Below, one piece after another: positions 17,069-25,812 of a stretch of 64,000 nt of DNA. Positions within the stretch are counted from its first letter, which is position 1; each line of letters opens with the position of its first letter. Source of the stretch: Terriglobia bacterium (lineage in GTDB: Bacteria > Acidobacteriota > Terriglobia > Terriglobales > Acidobacteriaceae); NCBI GenBank assembly GCA_020073215.1, contig JAIQFO010000001.1, positions 186,001-250,000 on the forward strand. The letters are read 5' to 3'. The notes under the pieces were generated by a model. That model ran no database searches. It was not told the DNA's origin and saw only the letters and a program-made list of their open reading frames with translations. Position numbers and translations under genes: made by a program.

Positions 17069-18301
17069 ATGAACAAGAGAATCCTTGCCGTCGCCGTTGC
17101 ACTCGCCTTTGCCGTTCCCCTCAACGCGCAAACCATCAGCGCCAAAGCTCGTGAGATTCACAACTCCGCCATCGTCATCGATACGCATGCCGATACTCCT
17201 CAGCGTTTCCTCGACGAAAATTACGACATTGGATCGACCGATCCCAAGGACCTCGGCCATATCAGTCTCGACAAGGCCAAGGCCGGCAACCTCGGCGCCG
17301 AGTTCTTTTCCATCTGGGTGGAGCCGGAAACCAACCAGGGCCACTTCGCCCGCCACACGCTCGATCTCATCGATTCCGTCTACGAACAGGCGACCCGCCA
17401 TTCCGACCGGATGATGATGGCCTTCAGCGTCGCCGACATCGAACGCGCTCACCGCGAGCACAAACTCGCTGCCTTACTCGGCATTGAAGGCGGGCACTCC
17501 ATTGAAAACGATGTTCATGTCCTCCGTGATTTCTACCGGCTCGGCGCGCGCTACATGACCCTGAGCTGGTCGAACACCAACGAGTGGGCCGACTCTTCGG
17601 GCGACATTGACAATCCCAAAATCGAGCACCACAACGGCCTCACCGAGGGAGGAAAGCAGATCGTTCTAGAAATGAACCGCCTTGGCATGCTGGTCGATAT
17701 CTCCCACGTTGCCGACAAGACGTTCTACGACGCCCTCGCCGTCACCAAGGCGCCCCTGATCGCCTCGCACTCTTCCGCCCGCGCCCTCACCAACCATCCG
17801 CGCAACATGACCGACGACATGCTGCGCGCCATCGCCAAGAACGGTGGCGTCGTCCAGGTCAACTTCTTCAACGCCTTCATCGACGAGAACTACCGCAAAG
17901 CGGATGAAGCGCAGGCAAAAGACCGCGATGCCGCCGTCAAAGCCTACACCGACCAACTCAAGGCCGCCGGAAAAACCGTTACGTATCTCGACGCGGACCG
18001 CATCGAGCGCGAGTGGGCGGCCAAGATCCCACGGCCTCCCTTGAAGTCGCTCATCGATCACATCGACTACATCGCCAAAGTCGCGGGCGTGGATCACGTC
18101 GGCCTGGGCTCGGATTTTGACGGCGTCAGCGGCGCGACTCCCGCGGGCATTGACTCCGCCGCCGACCTCCCCAAGATCACACAGGCCCTCGTCGACCGCG
18201 GTTATAGCGCCAGCGATATCCGCAAGATTCTGGGAGGCAATGTGCTCCGCGTATTCCGTGAAGCGGAACGAGTCAGCCGGGAAATGGAAGCCGGAAAATA
18301 A
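17069..18301 (+). CDS. Exported membrane-dipeptidase family peptidase (M19)
   Basis: A zinc dipeptidase of the renal-dipeptidase family. I choose ATG 17069 (MNKRILAVAVALAFAVPLNA) because AAGG lies seven bases upstream and it yields a standard signal peptide; ATG 17054 and an upstream open frame are alternatives. The first metal motif is DTHADTP. The bridging glutamate is in GIEGGHS, with downstream histidines in ISHVADKTF and ASHSSARAL, and the terminal signature is GLGSDFDG. Targets are probably dipeptides, or D-amino-acid dipeptides from peptidoglycan, in the periplasm. It precedes two cyclophilin genes. Confidence 0.9.
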   Translation: MNKRILAVAVALAFAVPLNAQTISAKAREIHNSAIVIDTHADTPQRFLDENYDIGSTDPKDLGHISLDKAKAGNLGAEFFSIWVEPETNQGHFARHTLDLIDSVYEQATRHSDRMMMAFSVADIERAHREHKLAALLGIEGGHSIENDVHVLRDFYRLGARYMTLSWSNTNEWADSSGDIDNPKIEHHNGLTEGGKQIVLEMNRLGMLVDISHVADKTFYDALAVTKAPLIASHSSARALTNHPRNMTDDMLRAIAKNGGVVQVNFFNAFIDENYRKADEAQAKDRDAAVKAYTDQLKAAGKTVTYLDADRIEREWAAKIPRPPLKSLIDHIDYIAKVAGVDHVGLGSDFDGVSGATPAGIDSAADLPKITQALVDRGYSASDIRKILGGNVLRVFREAERVSREMEAGK

Positions 18302-18304
18302 TGA

Positions 18305-18388
18305 AGAGACGGGCGCCTCGCCCGTCCGCAGTGCGCCTGCAGCCGCATCGCGGCCGGGCGGGGGCGCCCGGCTCTCCACCGACAAGGT
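18305..18388. repeat. Dispersed 'GACGGGCG..CGCCCGTC' repeat (variant B)
   Basis: It contains AGACGGGCGCCTCGCCCGTC and GCCGGGCGGGGGCGCCCGGC, two adjacent hairpins related in layout to the 'GAGACGGGGC' family. It fills the gap between the dipeptidase and the first cyclophilin. Confidence 0.75.
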
Positions 18389-18440
18389 GGAATGGCCTGT
18401 CGTACAATTGGAAATTGCAAAATACCCTACAGGAGCCTCC

Positions 18441-19091
18441 ATGCGAACTCTAATTCATACGCTCGTTCTGATCGTCTCCACCTCCCTGCTCGTCGCCGCA
18501 CAGGCAGCCTCAACTCCGCCCCCGAACAAAGCTGCCGCCACTGCCGAGCCCACCGCCATCATCCACACCACCGCCGGCGACCTCCATTGCACGCTGCTTC
18601 CGAAAGTGGCTCCGATCGGAGTCGAGAATTTCATCGGTCTTGCTAACGGCACCAAGGACTGGACCAGCCCCGTCACTCATGCCAAGAAGACCGGTGTCGC
18701 ACTTTACGACGGCACCATTTTCCATCGCGTGATCCCTGAATTCATGATTCAGGGTGGCGACCCGAAGGGCGACGGAACGGGTGATCCCGGCTACAAATTC
18801 AAGAATGAGACTACTTCCGCCGTCAAGTTCGATCGCCCCGGCCGTCTCGCCTACGCCAACGCCGGACCCAACACCAACGGCTCGCAGTTCTTCATCACGG
18901 AAGTTCCCTACCCCAGCCTTAACGGCGGCTATACCATCTTCGGCCAGTGCGATCCGGCCGCCGTCGAACTGGTCAAGAAAATCGCTCGTATGGCCAAGGA
19001 CGGTGAACGCCCGCTTCGTCCGGTCAAGATCACAGACATCGAAATCCAAAATGCTTCGGCGGCGCCCAAGACACCGACCGGCGTGAAGTAA
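18441..19091 (+). CDS. Exported cyclophilin-type peptidyl-prolyl isomerase
   Basis: It catalyses cis-trans isomerisation at proline during folding of exported proteins. The start at 18441 follows AGGAG and gives a signal peptide (MRTLIHTLVLIVSTSLLVAA, then QAA). The upstream open frame is only read-through of a repeat. The cyclophilin core shows IFHRVIPEFMIQGGDPKGDG (catalytic Arg in FHRV), ANAGPNTNGSQFFIT and IFGQC. A 15-residue insert before YDGTIFHRV (WTSPVTHAKK...) is shared with the next gene, so the two look like tandem duplicates that were given different cellular locations. Confidence 0.92.
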   Translation: MRTLIHTLVLIVSTSLLVAAQAASTPPPNKAAATAEPTAIIHTTAGDLHCTLLPKVAPIGVENFIGLANGTKDWTSPVTHAKKTGVALYDGTIFHRVIPEFMIQGGDPKGDGTGDPGYKFKNETTSAVKFDRPGRLAYANAGPNTNGSQFFITEVPYPSLNGGYTIFGQCDPAAVELVKKIARMAKDGERPLRPVKITDIEIQNASAAPKTPTGVK

Positions 19092-19100
19092 TCGATGGGG

Positions 19101-19157
19101 TAGAGACGGGCTTGCCCCGTCTCCGCCGCGGGAGACGCGGCAAGCCGCGTCTCTACA
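19101..19157. repeat. Dispersed 'GAGACGGGGC' double-palindrome repeat (copy 3)
   Basis: TAGAGACGGGCTTGCCCCGTC, then GGGAGACGCGGCAAGCCGCGTCTCTA. Almost identical to the copies at 15732 and 21398. It lies between the two cyclophilin genes. Confidence 0.9.
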
Positions 19158-19189
19158 GAAATAACCATTTACGAATTTGAAGGGAACCT

Positions 19190-19714
19190 ATGACCCGCAC
19201 ACCCGGAACCTATGCCGTGTTCGAAACCAGCGAGGGCATCATCGTTTGCCGCTTGTTTGAGAAGGATGCCCCCAAGACGGTCGCCAACTTCGTCGACCTC
19301 AGTGAAGGCAAGCGCGAGTGGACGCATCCCACCACCCGCAAGAAGACCACCGATCCCCTTTATCACGGAACCGTTTTCCATCGGGTGATTCCCGGCTTCA
19401 TGATTCAGGGCGGCGATCCCATGGGCACCGGTTTCGGCGGTCCCGGCTACCAGTTCGAAGACGAAACCAAGGGCTCGCCGCATCGTTTCGACAAAGCTGG
19501 CAAGCTGGCCATGGCCAATGCCGGCCCCAACACCAACGGATCGCAGTTTTTCATCACCGTCGGCAACACTGACTGGCTTACCGGCAAACACACGATTTTC
19601 GGCGAGGTAGTCGAAGGATACGAGGTGGTGGAGACAATCTCGAAAGTAGCGCGCAACCGCCAGGACCGTCCCAACAAAGACGTGGTGGTGAAGTCAGTGA
19701 AGATCGAGCGCTAG
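19190..19714 (+). CDS. Cytoplasmic cyclophilin-type peptidyl-prolyl isomerase
   Basis: A 174-residue single-domain cyclophilin without a signal peptide; AAGGGA precedes the ATG. The motifs VFHRVIPGFMIQGGDPMGTG, NAGPNTNGSQFFIT and HTIFGEV are intact. It shares with its upstream neighbour the WTHPTTRKKT insert before the FHRV strand. The pair therefore offers one exported and one cytosolic proline isomerase from adjacent genes, separated by a repeat unit. Confidence 0.93.
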   Translation: MTRTPGTYAVFETSEGIIVCRLFEKDAPKTVANFVDLSEGKREWTHPTTRKKTTDPLYHGTVFHRVIPGFMIQGGDPMGTGFGGPGYQFEDETKGSPHRFDKAGKLAMANAGPNTNGSQFFITVGNTDWLTGKHTIFGEVVEGYEVVETISKVARNRQDRPNKDVVVKSVKIER

Positions 19715-19722
19715 CAATCCGT

Positions 19723-19772
19723 GGAGAGACGGGCGCCCTCGCCCGCCCTCAGTGCGCCCAATCCGCGCCGGG
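19723..19772. repeat. Dispersed variant-B repeat remnant
   Basis: GAGAGACGGGCGCCCTCGCCCGCCC plus a degenerate second half. It is a decayed copy of the unit at 18305. The rest of the roughly 250-base gap before icd holds only the promoter-like palindrome below. Confidence 0.55.
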
Positions 19773-19917
19773 TGCCCTACTCATCACGCATTCTGCAATG
19801 AGTGGGATTCCATAGAGTTGAACTGAGCGGCGAGGCGACACCGCAATTCTAATTCGGCAGCTCTTCGCTGTGAGGTGCGTCACACGCTCCTGTGCGTGCG
19901 GGCCTACTATCCCCACC

Positions 19918-19938
19918 CTCATTATTCTTTATAATGAG
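19918..19938 (+). promoter_or_regulatory. Perfect palindrome CTCATTAT-TCTTT-ATAATGAG overlapping a TATAAT box
   Basis: An 8-base perfect inverted repeat (19918-19925 / 19931-19938) ending 27 bases before the icd start. Its right arm contains TATAAT (19930-19935), a consensus -10 hexamer. This is the layout expected of a repressor operator over a promoter; the regulator is unknown. Confidence 0.5.
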
Positions 19939-19965
19939 TGTTTGTTCCCACCTTCTGGAGGTTTC

Positions 19966-21384
19966 ATGGCGTCATTCAACGGAGTTCCCATTCCCCCTAA
20001 CGGACAGAGAATCGAATACAGCAACGGCAAGTACACCGTCCCCAATCATCCCATCATCCCTTTCATTGAGGGGGACGGCACCGGCCGCGACATCTGGAAG
20101 GCCTCCGTCCGCGTCTTCGACGCGGCAGTCGAAAAGGCTTACGAAGGCAAGCGCGCCGTGGTCTGGTACGAAGTCTTTGCCGGCGAGAAAGCCAAGTCCC
20201 GCTTTCAGAACTGGCTTCCCGACGACACCGTCAGTGCCATCCGCGAATTTCGCGTTGCCATCAAAGGACCGCTGACCACGCCCATCGGCGGCGGCATCCG
20301 CTCGCTCAACGTCGCCCTGCGCCAGATCCTCGATCTCTACGGCTGCGTGCGTCCCGTGAAGTACTACGCCGGTGTTCCCTCGCCCGTGAAGCATCCCGAG
20401 CGCATGAATATCGTCATCTTCCGCGAAAACACGGAAGACGTTTACGCCGGCATCGAATGGGAACAAGGCACGCCCGAGGTCGCCCGCCTGATCGAATTCC
20501 TCAACAAAGAGATGCTGAAAGGCGGAAAGAAGCAAATCCGCCTCGATTCCGGCATTGGTATCAAGCCCATGTCCGTGACCGGCACCAAGCGCCTGGTGCG
20601 CATGGCGATCAAGCATGCTCTCGAAAACAAATGCAAGGCCGTCACTCTCGTCCACAAAGGCAACATTCAGAAGTTTACCGAAGGCGCGTTCCGCAAGTGG
20701 GGATACGAACTCGCCACCGAAGAATTCCGAGCCCAGGTCGTCACCGAGCGCGAGAGCTGGATTCTCGGCAACAAAGACAAGAATCCCGATCTCAGCATCG
20801 AAGAAAACGCAAATCTGATCGAACCCGGCCTCGAGTTCGCGCAAGAGGAGTTCCGCCAGGGAATCTACAAAGAAGTGAAGGCCTGTCTCGATTCCATCTA
20901 CGCCACGCACGGAAAGGGTGCGTGGAAGAAGAAGCTCATGATCAACGACCGCATCGCCGATTCCATCTTCCAGCAGGTTGTGACCCGAGCCGATGAATAC
21001 AGCGTGCTGGCCACTCCCAACCTGAACGGCGACTACATTTCCGATGCGTGCGCCGCGCAGGTCGGCGGCCTCGGCATCGCGCCCGGAGCGAACATCGGCG
21101 ACGGTTACGCCATTTTCGAAGCCACGCACGGCACCGCTCCCAAGTATGCCGACAAAGACGTCATCAATCCCGGCTCCGTCATTCTTTCAGGCGTCATGAT
21201 GTTCCGCTTCCTCGGATGGACCGAAGCCGCCGATCTGATTGAGCACAGCCTGGAGCGCACCATCGAACAGAAGAAGGTCACCTACGACTTCGAGCGCCTG
21301 ATGGAAGGCGCAACGAAAGTAAAAACCAGCGAGTTTGCCACCTGCATGATCGACAACATGACCGTCGCAGTAGCAGCCGACTAA
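19966..21384 (+). CDS. icd: NADP-dependent isocitrate dehydrogenase
   Basis: It oxidatively decarboxylates isocitrate to 2-oxoglutarate in the TCA cycle. The start at ATG 19966 is fixed by TGGAGG eight bases upstream; the open frame before it is not coding. The 472-residue protein has [11 protein letters not shown] at the N-terminus, the substrate/phosphorylation loop [13 protein letters not shown] (the serine that IDH kinase modifies in enterics), [17 protein letters not shown], and the coenzyme region near [19 protein letters not shown]. It is followed by mdh after one repeat unit, so two TCA genes are clustered. Confidence 0.95.
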   Translation: MASFNGVPIPPNGQRIEYSNGKYTVPNHPIIPFIEGDGTGRDIWKASVRVFDAAVEKAYEGKRAVVWYEVFAGEKAKSRFQNWLPDDTVSAIREFRVAIKGPLTTPIGGGIRSLNVALRQILDLYGCVRPVKYYAGVPSPVKHPERMNIVIFRENTEDVYAGIEWEQGTPEVARLIEFLNKEMLKGGKKQIRLDSGIGIKPMSVTGTKRLVRMAIKHALENKCKAVTLVHKGNIQKFTEGAFRKWGYELATEEFRAQVVTERESWILGNKDKNPDLSIEENANLIEPGLEFAQEEFRQGIYKEVKACLDSIYATHGKGAWKKKLMINDRIADSIFQQVVTRADEYSVLATPNLNGDYISDACAAQVGGLGIAPGANIGDGYAIFEATHGTAPKYADKDVINPGSVILSGVMMFRFLGWTEAADLIEHSLERTIEQKKVTYDFERLMEGATKVKTSEFATCMIDNMTVAVAAD

Positions 21385-21397
21385 GTTGCAACTTAGC

Positions 21398-21457
21398 TGT
21401 AGAGACGGGGCTAGCCCCGTCTCCGCCGCGGGAGACGCGGCAAGCCGCGTCTCTACA
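21398..21457. repeat. Dispersed 'GAGACGGGGC' double-palindrome repeat (copy 4)
   Basis: TGTAGAGACGGGGCTAGCCCC..., ending CCGCGTCTCTACA. It is the cleanest copy in the window, with complementary ends, and sits between icd and mdh. Confidence 0.92.
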
Positions 21458-21487
21458 GGAAATTACTAAATATCAGGAGGAAACTTC

Positions 21488-22414
21488 ATGCGCAATAAAG
21501 TAACGATCGTCGGTTCCGGAAACGTAGGCGCCACTGCTGCTCATTGGATCGCTTCGAAAGAACTCGCCGATGTCGTCCTCATCGACATCATCGAGGGCGT
21601 TCCGCAAGGCAAAGGCCTTGATCTGCTCGAAGCTATGCCCATCGAGAAGCGCGACTGCGCAATTCTCGGGACGAACGATTACGCCGACACCGCCAACTCC
21701 AACATTGTCATCATCACCGCCGGAATTCCACGCAAGCCCGGCATGAGCCGCGACGACCTCCTCAATACCAACTACAAAATCATGAGCGACGTTGTCGGCA
21801 AGGTCGTGCACCACTCGCCGAACTGCATCCTCATCATCGTCTCCAATCCGCTCGACGCCATGGCGCAGGCCGCCTACAAGATCAGCGGCTTCCCGCGTGA
21901 GCGCGTCATCGGAATGGCTGGCGTGCTCGACTCCGCCCGCTTCCGCGCTTTCATCGCGCAGCACCTCAACGTCAGCGTCGAAAACGTAACCGCCTTCGTC
22001 CTCGGCGGACACGGCGACACCATGGTCCCGCTGCCCCGCTATTCCACCGTTGCAGGCATTCCGATCACCGAACTGATCGACAAGGCCACGCTCGATCGCA
22101 TCGTGCAGCGCACCCGCGACGGCGGCGCCGAGATCGTCAAATATCTCAAGACCGGATCGGCGTATTACGCCCCGTCGGCCGCCGCCACCGAAATGGTCGA
22201 GGCTATCCTCAAAGATAAGAAAAAGATTCTCCCGTGCGCCGCGTACCTCAACGGAGAGTACGGCATCCACGGACTCTTCGTCGGCGTCCCGGCGAAACTT
22301 GGCTCCAAGGGGATCGAGCAGATCATTGAGATTAAGCTCACGGCGGAAGAGAAAGCTGCCCTCGACAAGAGCGCGGCGGCGGTGAAAGAACTCGTCGGTG
22401 TGATCAACGTCTAG
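21488..22414 (+). CDS. mdh: Malate dehydrogenase (LDH-like type)
   Basis: It interconverts malate and oxaloacetate with NAD. It has a perfect AGGAGG eight bases before the ATG. The 308-residue protein shows [12 protein letters not shown] (NAD-binding), VLIDIIEG with an acidic residue at the end of strand 2 (NAD preference), [14 protein letters not shown] (substrate arginines in the mobile loop, where RKPGMSR marks malate rather than lactate specificity) and the catalytic histidine in [11 protein letters not shown]. It belongs to the tetrameric LDH-like MDH group. Confidence 0.95.
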   Translation: MRNKVTIVGSGNVGATAAHWIASKELADVVLIDIIEGVPQGKGLDLLEAMPIEKRDCAILGTNDYADTANSNIVIITAGIPRKPGMSRDDLLNTNYKIMSDVVGKVVHHSPNCILIIVSNPLDAMAQAAYKISGFPRERVIGMAGVLDSARFRAFIAQHLNVSVENVTAFVLGGHGDTMVPLPRYSTVAGIPITELIDKATLDRIVQRTRDGGAEIVKYLKTGSAYYAPSAAATEMVEAILKDKKKILPCAAYLNGEYGIHGLFVGVPAKLGSKGIEQIIEIKLTAEEKAALDKSAAAVKELVGVINV

Positions 22415-22425
22415 GCAAGGCCATT

Positions 22426-22455
22426 TGTAGAGACGGGGCTTGCCCCGTCTCTGCC
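22426..22455. repeat. Half copy of the 'GAGACGGGGC' repeat
   Basis: TGTAGAGACGGGGCTTGCCCC followed by GTCTC, a single hairpin; the second half is lost. It lies 12 bases after the mdh stop and could serve as its 3' hairpin. Confidence 0.75.
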
Positions 22456-22565
22456 GAGGGGGCGCCGTAAGCCGGTTTCCACAACAGCAATGTACCACCG
22501 GCGACGCGCTGGCTCTGGAGTTGCGACGGAGGGAAGAACCCGTACCTCAGAGTAGTGAGGCGAAT

Positions 22566-22805
22566 ATGGTCTATGTCAAGAGCCTGCTCGCAGGGCTTGC
22601 GACGCTGATCGTCGCTACGGTCCTGTCGCCGCTGATTATTGTTATCTATCTTTATGTCGTCCAAAAACCGGCAGCTCATGAGTCGATAGGCTGGGACCCG
22701 GTTTCGTTTGCGAAACTTGCGAATCGGCCGCTGTGTTGGCTGATCGCTACATTGATATTCTTGGCTGGATTTATGTGGGAGTTTCGCCGCGCAGCCTCAA
22801 AGTAG
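22566..22805 (+). CDS. Small two-helix membrane protein
   Basis: A 79-residue protein starting MVYVKSLLAGLATLIVATVL behind GTGAGG. It has two membrane helices (about 6-30 and 56-75) and a short, likely extracytoplasmic loop (QKPAAHESIGWDPVSFAKLA). A basic C-terminus (EFRRAASK) predicts both ends in the cytoplasm. The frame is open further upstream, but that part is repeat-derived. Function unknown. Confidence 0.6.
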   Translation: MVYVKSLLAGLATLIVATVLSPLIIVIYLYVVQKPAAHESIGWDPVSFAKLANRPLCWLIATLIFLAGFMWEFRRAASK

Positions 22806-22877
22806 CCCATTACCATTCCGCTAATTTCTCTTTCGTGATCGCCCCAGGCTCGCTATAGTGTCTGAGACCAGCACACG

Positions 22878-23798
22878 ATGGACTTTGATCAGCTCGAAAT
22901 CTTTCTGGAAGTAGCGCGCCTCTCCAGCTTCTCGCGCGCGGCGGAGAAACGCTTTCGCACCCAGCCCGCCGTCTCCTCTCAGATCCGGGCACTGGAAGAA
23001 GAAGTGGGCGCGCGTCTGCTCGACCGTTCCGGAGGCCGCGTCTCGCTCACCGCGTCCGGCAAATTGTTTTTCAAGTACGCCGAGGAGACCCTCGACCGGC
23101 GCAAGACCATCCTTACCGAAATCGCCGAGACCGAGCGCGTACCCCGCGGCGAAATAGTTGTGGGAGCAAACGAGGGCACCTGCCTGCACATCCTGCCCGA
23201 GGTGTTCGCGCAATTCAAGCGCGACTATCCCAATGTCGCGGTAAGCATCCGGCGCTCCGACTACGCCCGGATTCTCGAGTCGATCCTCGAAAATGTAGTG
23301 GACTTCGGTGTGGTCTCGCTGCCCGTGAACGACAACCGGCTCGAGGCGCAAATGATTCATCGCGACGAACTCGTCGTGATTACGGCCCCGGGTCATGCGC
23401 TCGCAGCGAAGTCGAGCGTCACGCTGGCGGAAGTCTCGGCCTATCCGCTCGTCGTGCCCAAACTCGGCCACACCCGCGACGCACTCGACGCCCTGTTCTA
23501 TGACCATCACTTGAAGCCGAACCTGGCCATGGAACTCGATTCCAGCGAACTGCTGAAGCGTTTTGTCGCGGCCGATGTCGGCGTGGGATTCATCGCCCGC
23601 TCCAATATCGAGGAAGACATCCGGGCGAAGGCGCTGGTGGCGATCACGCTTGCCGACGCGCAAATCCGCCGCGACCTCGCGCTCGTCTTCCGCAAAGATA
23701 AGTCGCTCAGCCGCGCCGCCAAAGCCTTCATGGATATCGCCGTCAAACAGAGGAATTTCTCGACGTCGGTGGCTGGGGCTGGGAAGCGATCCAAATGA
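22878..23798 (+). CDS. LysR-family transcriptional regulator
   Basis: A 306-residue regulator. The winged helix-turn-helix is at residues 1-62 (FLEVARLSSFSRAAEKRF, then TQPAVSSQIRALEEEVGARL), followed by the two-lobed effector domain (about 90-295; IVVGANEGTCLHILPEVFAQF opens it). LysR regulators usually control a neighbouring gene in response to a small molecule. Its stop overlaps the next start (ATGA), so it is translationally coupled to the POTRA protein, an unusual partner. The effector is unknown. Confidence 0.9.
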   Translation: MDFDQLEIFLEVARLSSFSRAAEKRFRTQPAVSSQIRALEEEVGARLLDRSGGRVSLTASGKLFFKYAEETLDRRKTILTEIAETERVPRGEIVVGANEGTCLHILPEVFAQFKRDYPNVAVSIRRSDYARILESILENVVDFGVVSLPVNDNRLEAQMIHRDELVVITAPGHALAAKSSVTLAEVSAYPLVVPKLGHTRDALDALFYDHHLKPNLAMELDSSELLKRFVAADVGVGFIARSNIEEDIRAKALVAITLADAQIRRDLALVFRKDKSLSRAAKAFMDIAVKQRNFSTSVAGAGKRSK

Positions 23799-25159
23799 TG
23801 CAGGTTGTAGTGAACCAGGTTGTAATGAACCGGGCCGCGCGTTTTGCGCTCTGCTTGTTGGTGCTCACACAGGCTGGTGTGGCCCAAAAGCATCCCGCCA
23901 GCAAAGTTTCCCCGGCCAGCGCCTCCAAGCTCATCGCGCTGAAGGCAACGGGAACGGCGCGTTACACCGACCAGGAAATTCTTGCCGCAAGCGGACTGCA
24001 GTTGGGTCAGGACGCCGCCGACGGCGATTTCAAAGAAGCCGTGCGCCGCCTGGGCGATTCCGGCTTGTTCGGCGAGATCGTCTATTCGTATTCCTCTTCC
24101 AGCGCCGGCGTGAAACTCGAACTGCAGCTCACCGATACCGATAAGAACAAGCTGGTTCCCGCGCAGTTCGAAAACTTTGTCTGGTTTACCGACGACCAAC
24201 TGCGCACTTTCGTCGAACGCCGCGTTCCGTTGTTCAAGCAACTGTTGCCGCTCAACGGCAATCTTCCCGACCAAGTCTCCGAGGCCCTGCAAGCCATCCT
24301 CACCGAAAAGCGCTTTCCCGGACGGGTCAATTACCTGAGTGAGGGAGACGAATCCGGGGGGCCTTTGCACGCCATCGTGTATCGGGTCGAGGAAGTCAGC
24401 ATACGGATTCGCGGCTTCGAATTCCCGGGAGCTTCGCCTGAGCAGGCGGCCCTGCTCGCAACCGCAGCGCGCCGGTCCATCGCAGCAAGCTACGAACGGT
24501 CCGGTCTCGCGGCCGTTGCCAAGTTCGACCTGCTCCCGGTATATCTGCAGCGCGGATATCTGAAGGCCGCGTTCGGGCCTTCCGACGCACGCGTTGTGCC
24601 CCACCCGTCTTCTGTGGAGGGTGCGCAAGGCCCTGCCGACGTTGAAGTGGATGCGATCATGCGAGTGACTCCGGGCAAGGTATATTCAACCTCCGGCTTC
24701 GTCTGGAAGGGCAATTCTGCCCTCAAGACAAGCGAAGTCGCGCCTCTCATCCATCTGCCGCCCGGCCAACCCGCCGATGCCGTGCGCTTGCTCCGCGACA
24801 TTGAAGCCGTCGGCAAGCTTTACCGCAGCCACGGCTACATGACGGTTCAAGTCAAGCCCGAAGCCCAGTTCGACGACGAGAAAAGCACCGTGCACTATGC
24901 CCTCAACGTCACTGAAGGCGATCTCTACAAAATGGGAGAGCTGGAAATCCTGGGACTCGACACGCAGGCGGCAGCACGCATGCACGAAGCCTGGACGTTG
25001 CGCGAAGGTCAGCCTTACGACGCCGATTATCCAAAGAAATATCTGGACGATACCCGGCAAATCGTTCCCCGTGGCGTTCAGTGGGCTACCAGTATTCATG
25101 AGTCCCTGGATTCGAAGGACAAGACCGTGGACGTAGAGATCCGCTTCCAGCAGCAGTAG
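23795..25159 (+). CDS. Exported POTRA-repeat protein, BamA/TamA-like without a barrel
   Basis: 454 residues. An N-terminal signal peptide (MNRAARFALCLLVLTQAGVA) begins at an internal ATG (23825) that may be the true start; ATG 23795 overlaps the LysR stop. The rest reads as consecutive POTRA-like units: LKATGTARYTDQEILAASGL, then VEEVSIRIRGFEFPG, then YSTSGFVWKGNSALKTSEV, and finally LYKMGELEILGLDTQAA. BamA/Omp85 proteins continue into a 16-stranded barrel, but this one stops after VDVEIRFQQQ. It is therefore probably a periplasmic chaperone-like POTRA protein. The coupled regulator upstream may control it. Confidence 0.7.
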   Translation: MMQVVVNQVVMNRAARFALCLLVLTQAGVAQKHPASKVSPASASKLIALKATGTARYTDQEILAASGLQLGQDAADGDFKEAVRRLGDSGLFGEIVYSYSSSSAGVKLELQLTDTDKNKLVPAQFENFVWFTDDQLRTFVERRVPLFKQLLPLNGNLPDQVSEALQAILTEKRFPGRVNYLSEGDESGGPLHAIVYRVEEVSIRIRGFEFPGASPEQAALLATAARRSIAASYERSGLAAVAKFDLLPVYLQRGYLKAAFGPSDARVVPHPSSVEGAQGPADVEVDAIMRVTPGKVYSTSGFVWKGNSALKTSEVAPLIHLPPGQPADAVRLLRDIEAVGKLYRSHGYMTVQVKPEAQFDDEKSTVHYALNVTEGDLYKMGELEILGLDTQAAARMHEAWTLREGQPYDADYPKKYLDDTRQIVPRGVQWATSIHESLDSKDKTVDVEIRFQQQ

Positions 25160-25283
25160 CGCTGAGAACCCGTGATTCTAAAGGGGAAAATATTTCTGTA
25201 ACGCAGCGCTGAAATGAGAATCCTATAGTAGGTTGGGATCTTCACCTTGAACGATCATGCTTTTCACAGGAGATGAAAGCAGA

Positions 25284-25634
25284 ATGAAGATAAATCGAAT
25301 TGCGACTGCGGTTCTTGGAATGCAGATGTTGGCCGGTTTGGCGGTGTTTCCGGCGCTGGCGGCCGGTAAGAGCCAGACCTTGACGGGCGAAGTGAGCGAC
25401 GCCATGTGCGGTGCGAAACATCAAATGCCCGGCAACCCAGCGGAATGCACGCGCGCGTGCATCAAGCATGGGTCGAAGTACGCGCTGGTGGTTGGGGACA
25501 AGGTTTACACCCTGGAAACCACCGATAAGGCTGAGCTCGACAAACTGAACGATCTGGCGGGAGCGAAGGCCAAGGTGACCGGAGAAGTGGACGGCACCAC
25601 CGTCGCCGTAAAGTCGGTGGCCGCGGGATCGTAA
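25284..25634 (+). CDS. Small exported DUF5818-like (OB-type) protein
   Basis: The ATG at 25284 gives a signal peptide (MKINRIATAVLGMQMLAGLA, cleavage near ALAAG); AGGAG lies about 11 bases upstream, and an ATG at 25257 is an alternative. The mature ~90 residues contain GEVSDAMCGAKH and CTRACIKHGSKYALVV (three cysteines) and then VYTLETTDKAELDKLNDLAG followed by KVTGEVDGTTVAVKSV. That last pattern (gktY.l.....l..l.G..VkVtG.ld..ti.V..i) matches the second such gene at 42629-42991, and I infer the same small beta-barrel fold. Function unknown. Confidence 0.7.
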   Translation: MKINRIATAVLGMQMLAGLAVFPALAAGKSQTLTGEVSDAMCGAKHQMPGNPAECTRACIKHGSKYALVVGDKVYTLETTDKAELDKLNDLAGAKAKVTGEVDGTTVAVKSVAAGS

Positions 25635-25658
25635 GCGGGATGGCAACCAAAACAACTT

Positions 25659-25739
25659 GTCATCCTGAGCAAAGCGAATGACCTGAGGTCTCGTGCACTG
25701 ATAAGAAAGCAGGTCCTTCGCTTCGCTCAGGATGACAAG
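25659..25739. repeat. Dispersed 'TGTCATCCT' inverted repeat (copy 2, long form)
   Basis: CTTGTCATCCTGAGCAAAGCGAA on the left and TTCGCTTCGCTCAGGATGACAAG on the right are near-perfect complements about 35 bases apart, with ACCTGAGG...CAGGTCC nested inside. It is a larger relative of the element at 16915. Confidence 0.85.
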
Positions 25740-25761
25740 TACAATTTAACCCCCAATAAAG

Positions 25762-25792
25762 AACCGGCGGGCAGGCCCGCCGGTTTCTTGTT
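25762..25792. terminator. Bidirectional Rho-independent terminator
   Basis: AACCGGCGGGC (25762-25772) pairs perfectly with GCCCGCCGGTT (25775-25785). TTTCTTGTT follows on the plus side and a run of A (AATAAAG) precedes, giving U-rich tails in both directions. It separates the convergent DUF5818-like and M48 genes. Confidence 0.8.
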
Positions 25793-25812
25793 ATCTCCAT
25801 CTCTTGTTCGTG

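Noticed and set aside
18117-18440. N-terminal extension of the first cyclophilin
   Set aside because: It reads through the end of the dipeptidase gene and a repeat; AGGAG and a signal peptide mark 18441 as the start.
19870-19965. Longer N-terminus for isocitrate dehydrogenase
   Set aside because: The frame is open upstream, but TGGAGG before ATG 19966 and the promoter palindrome inside the extension argue against it.
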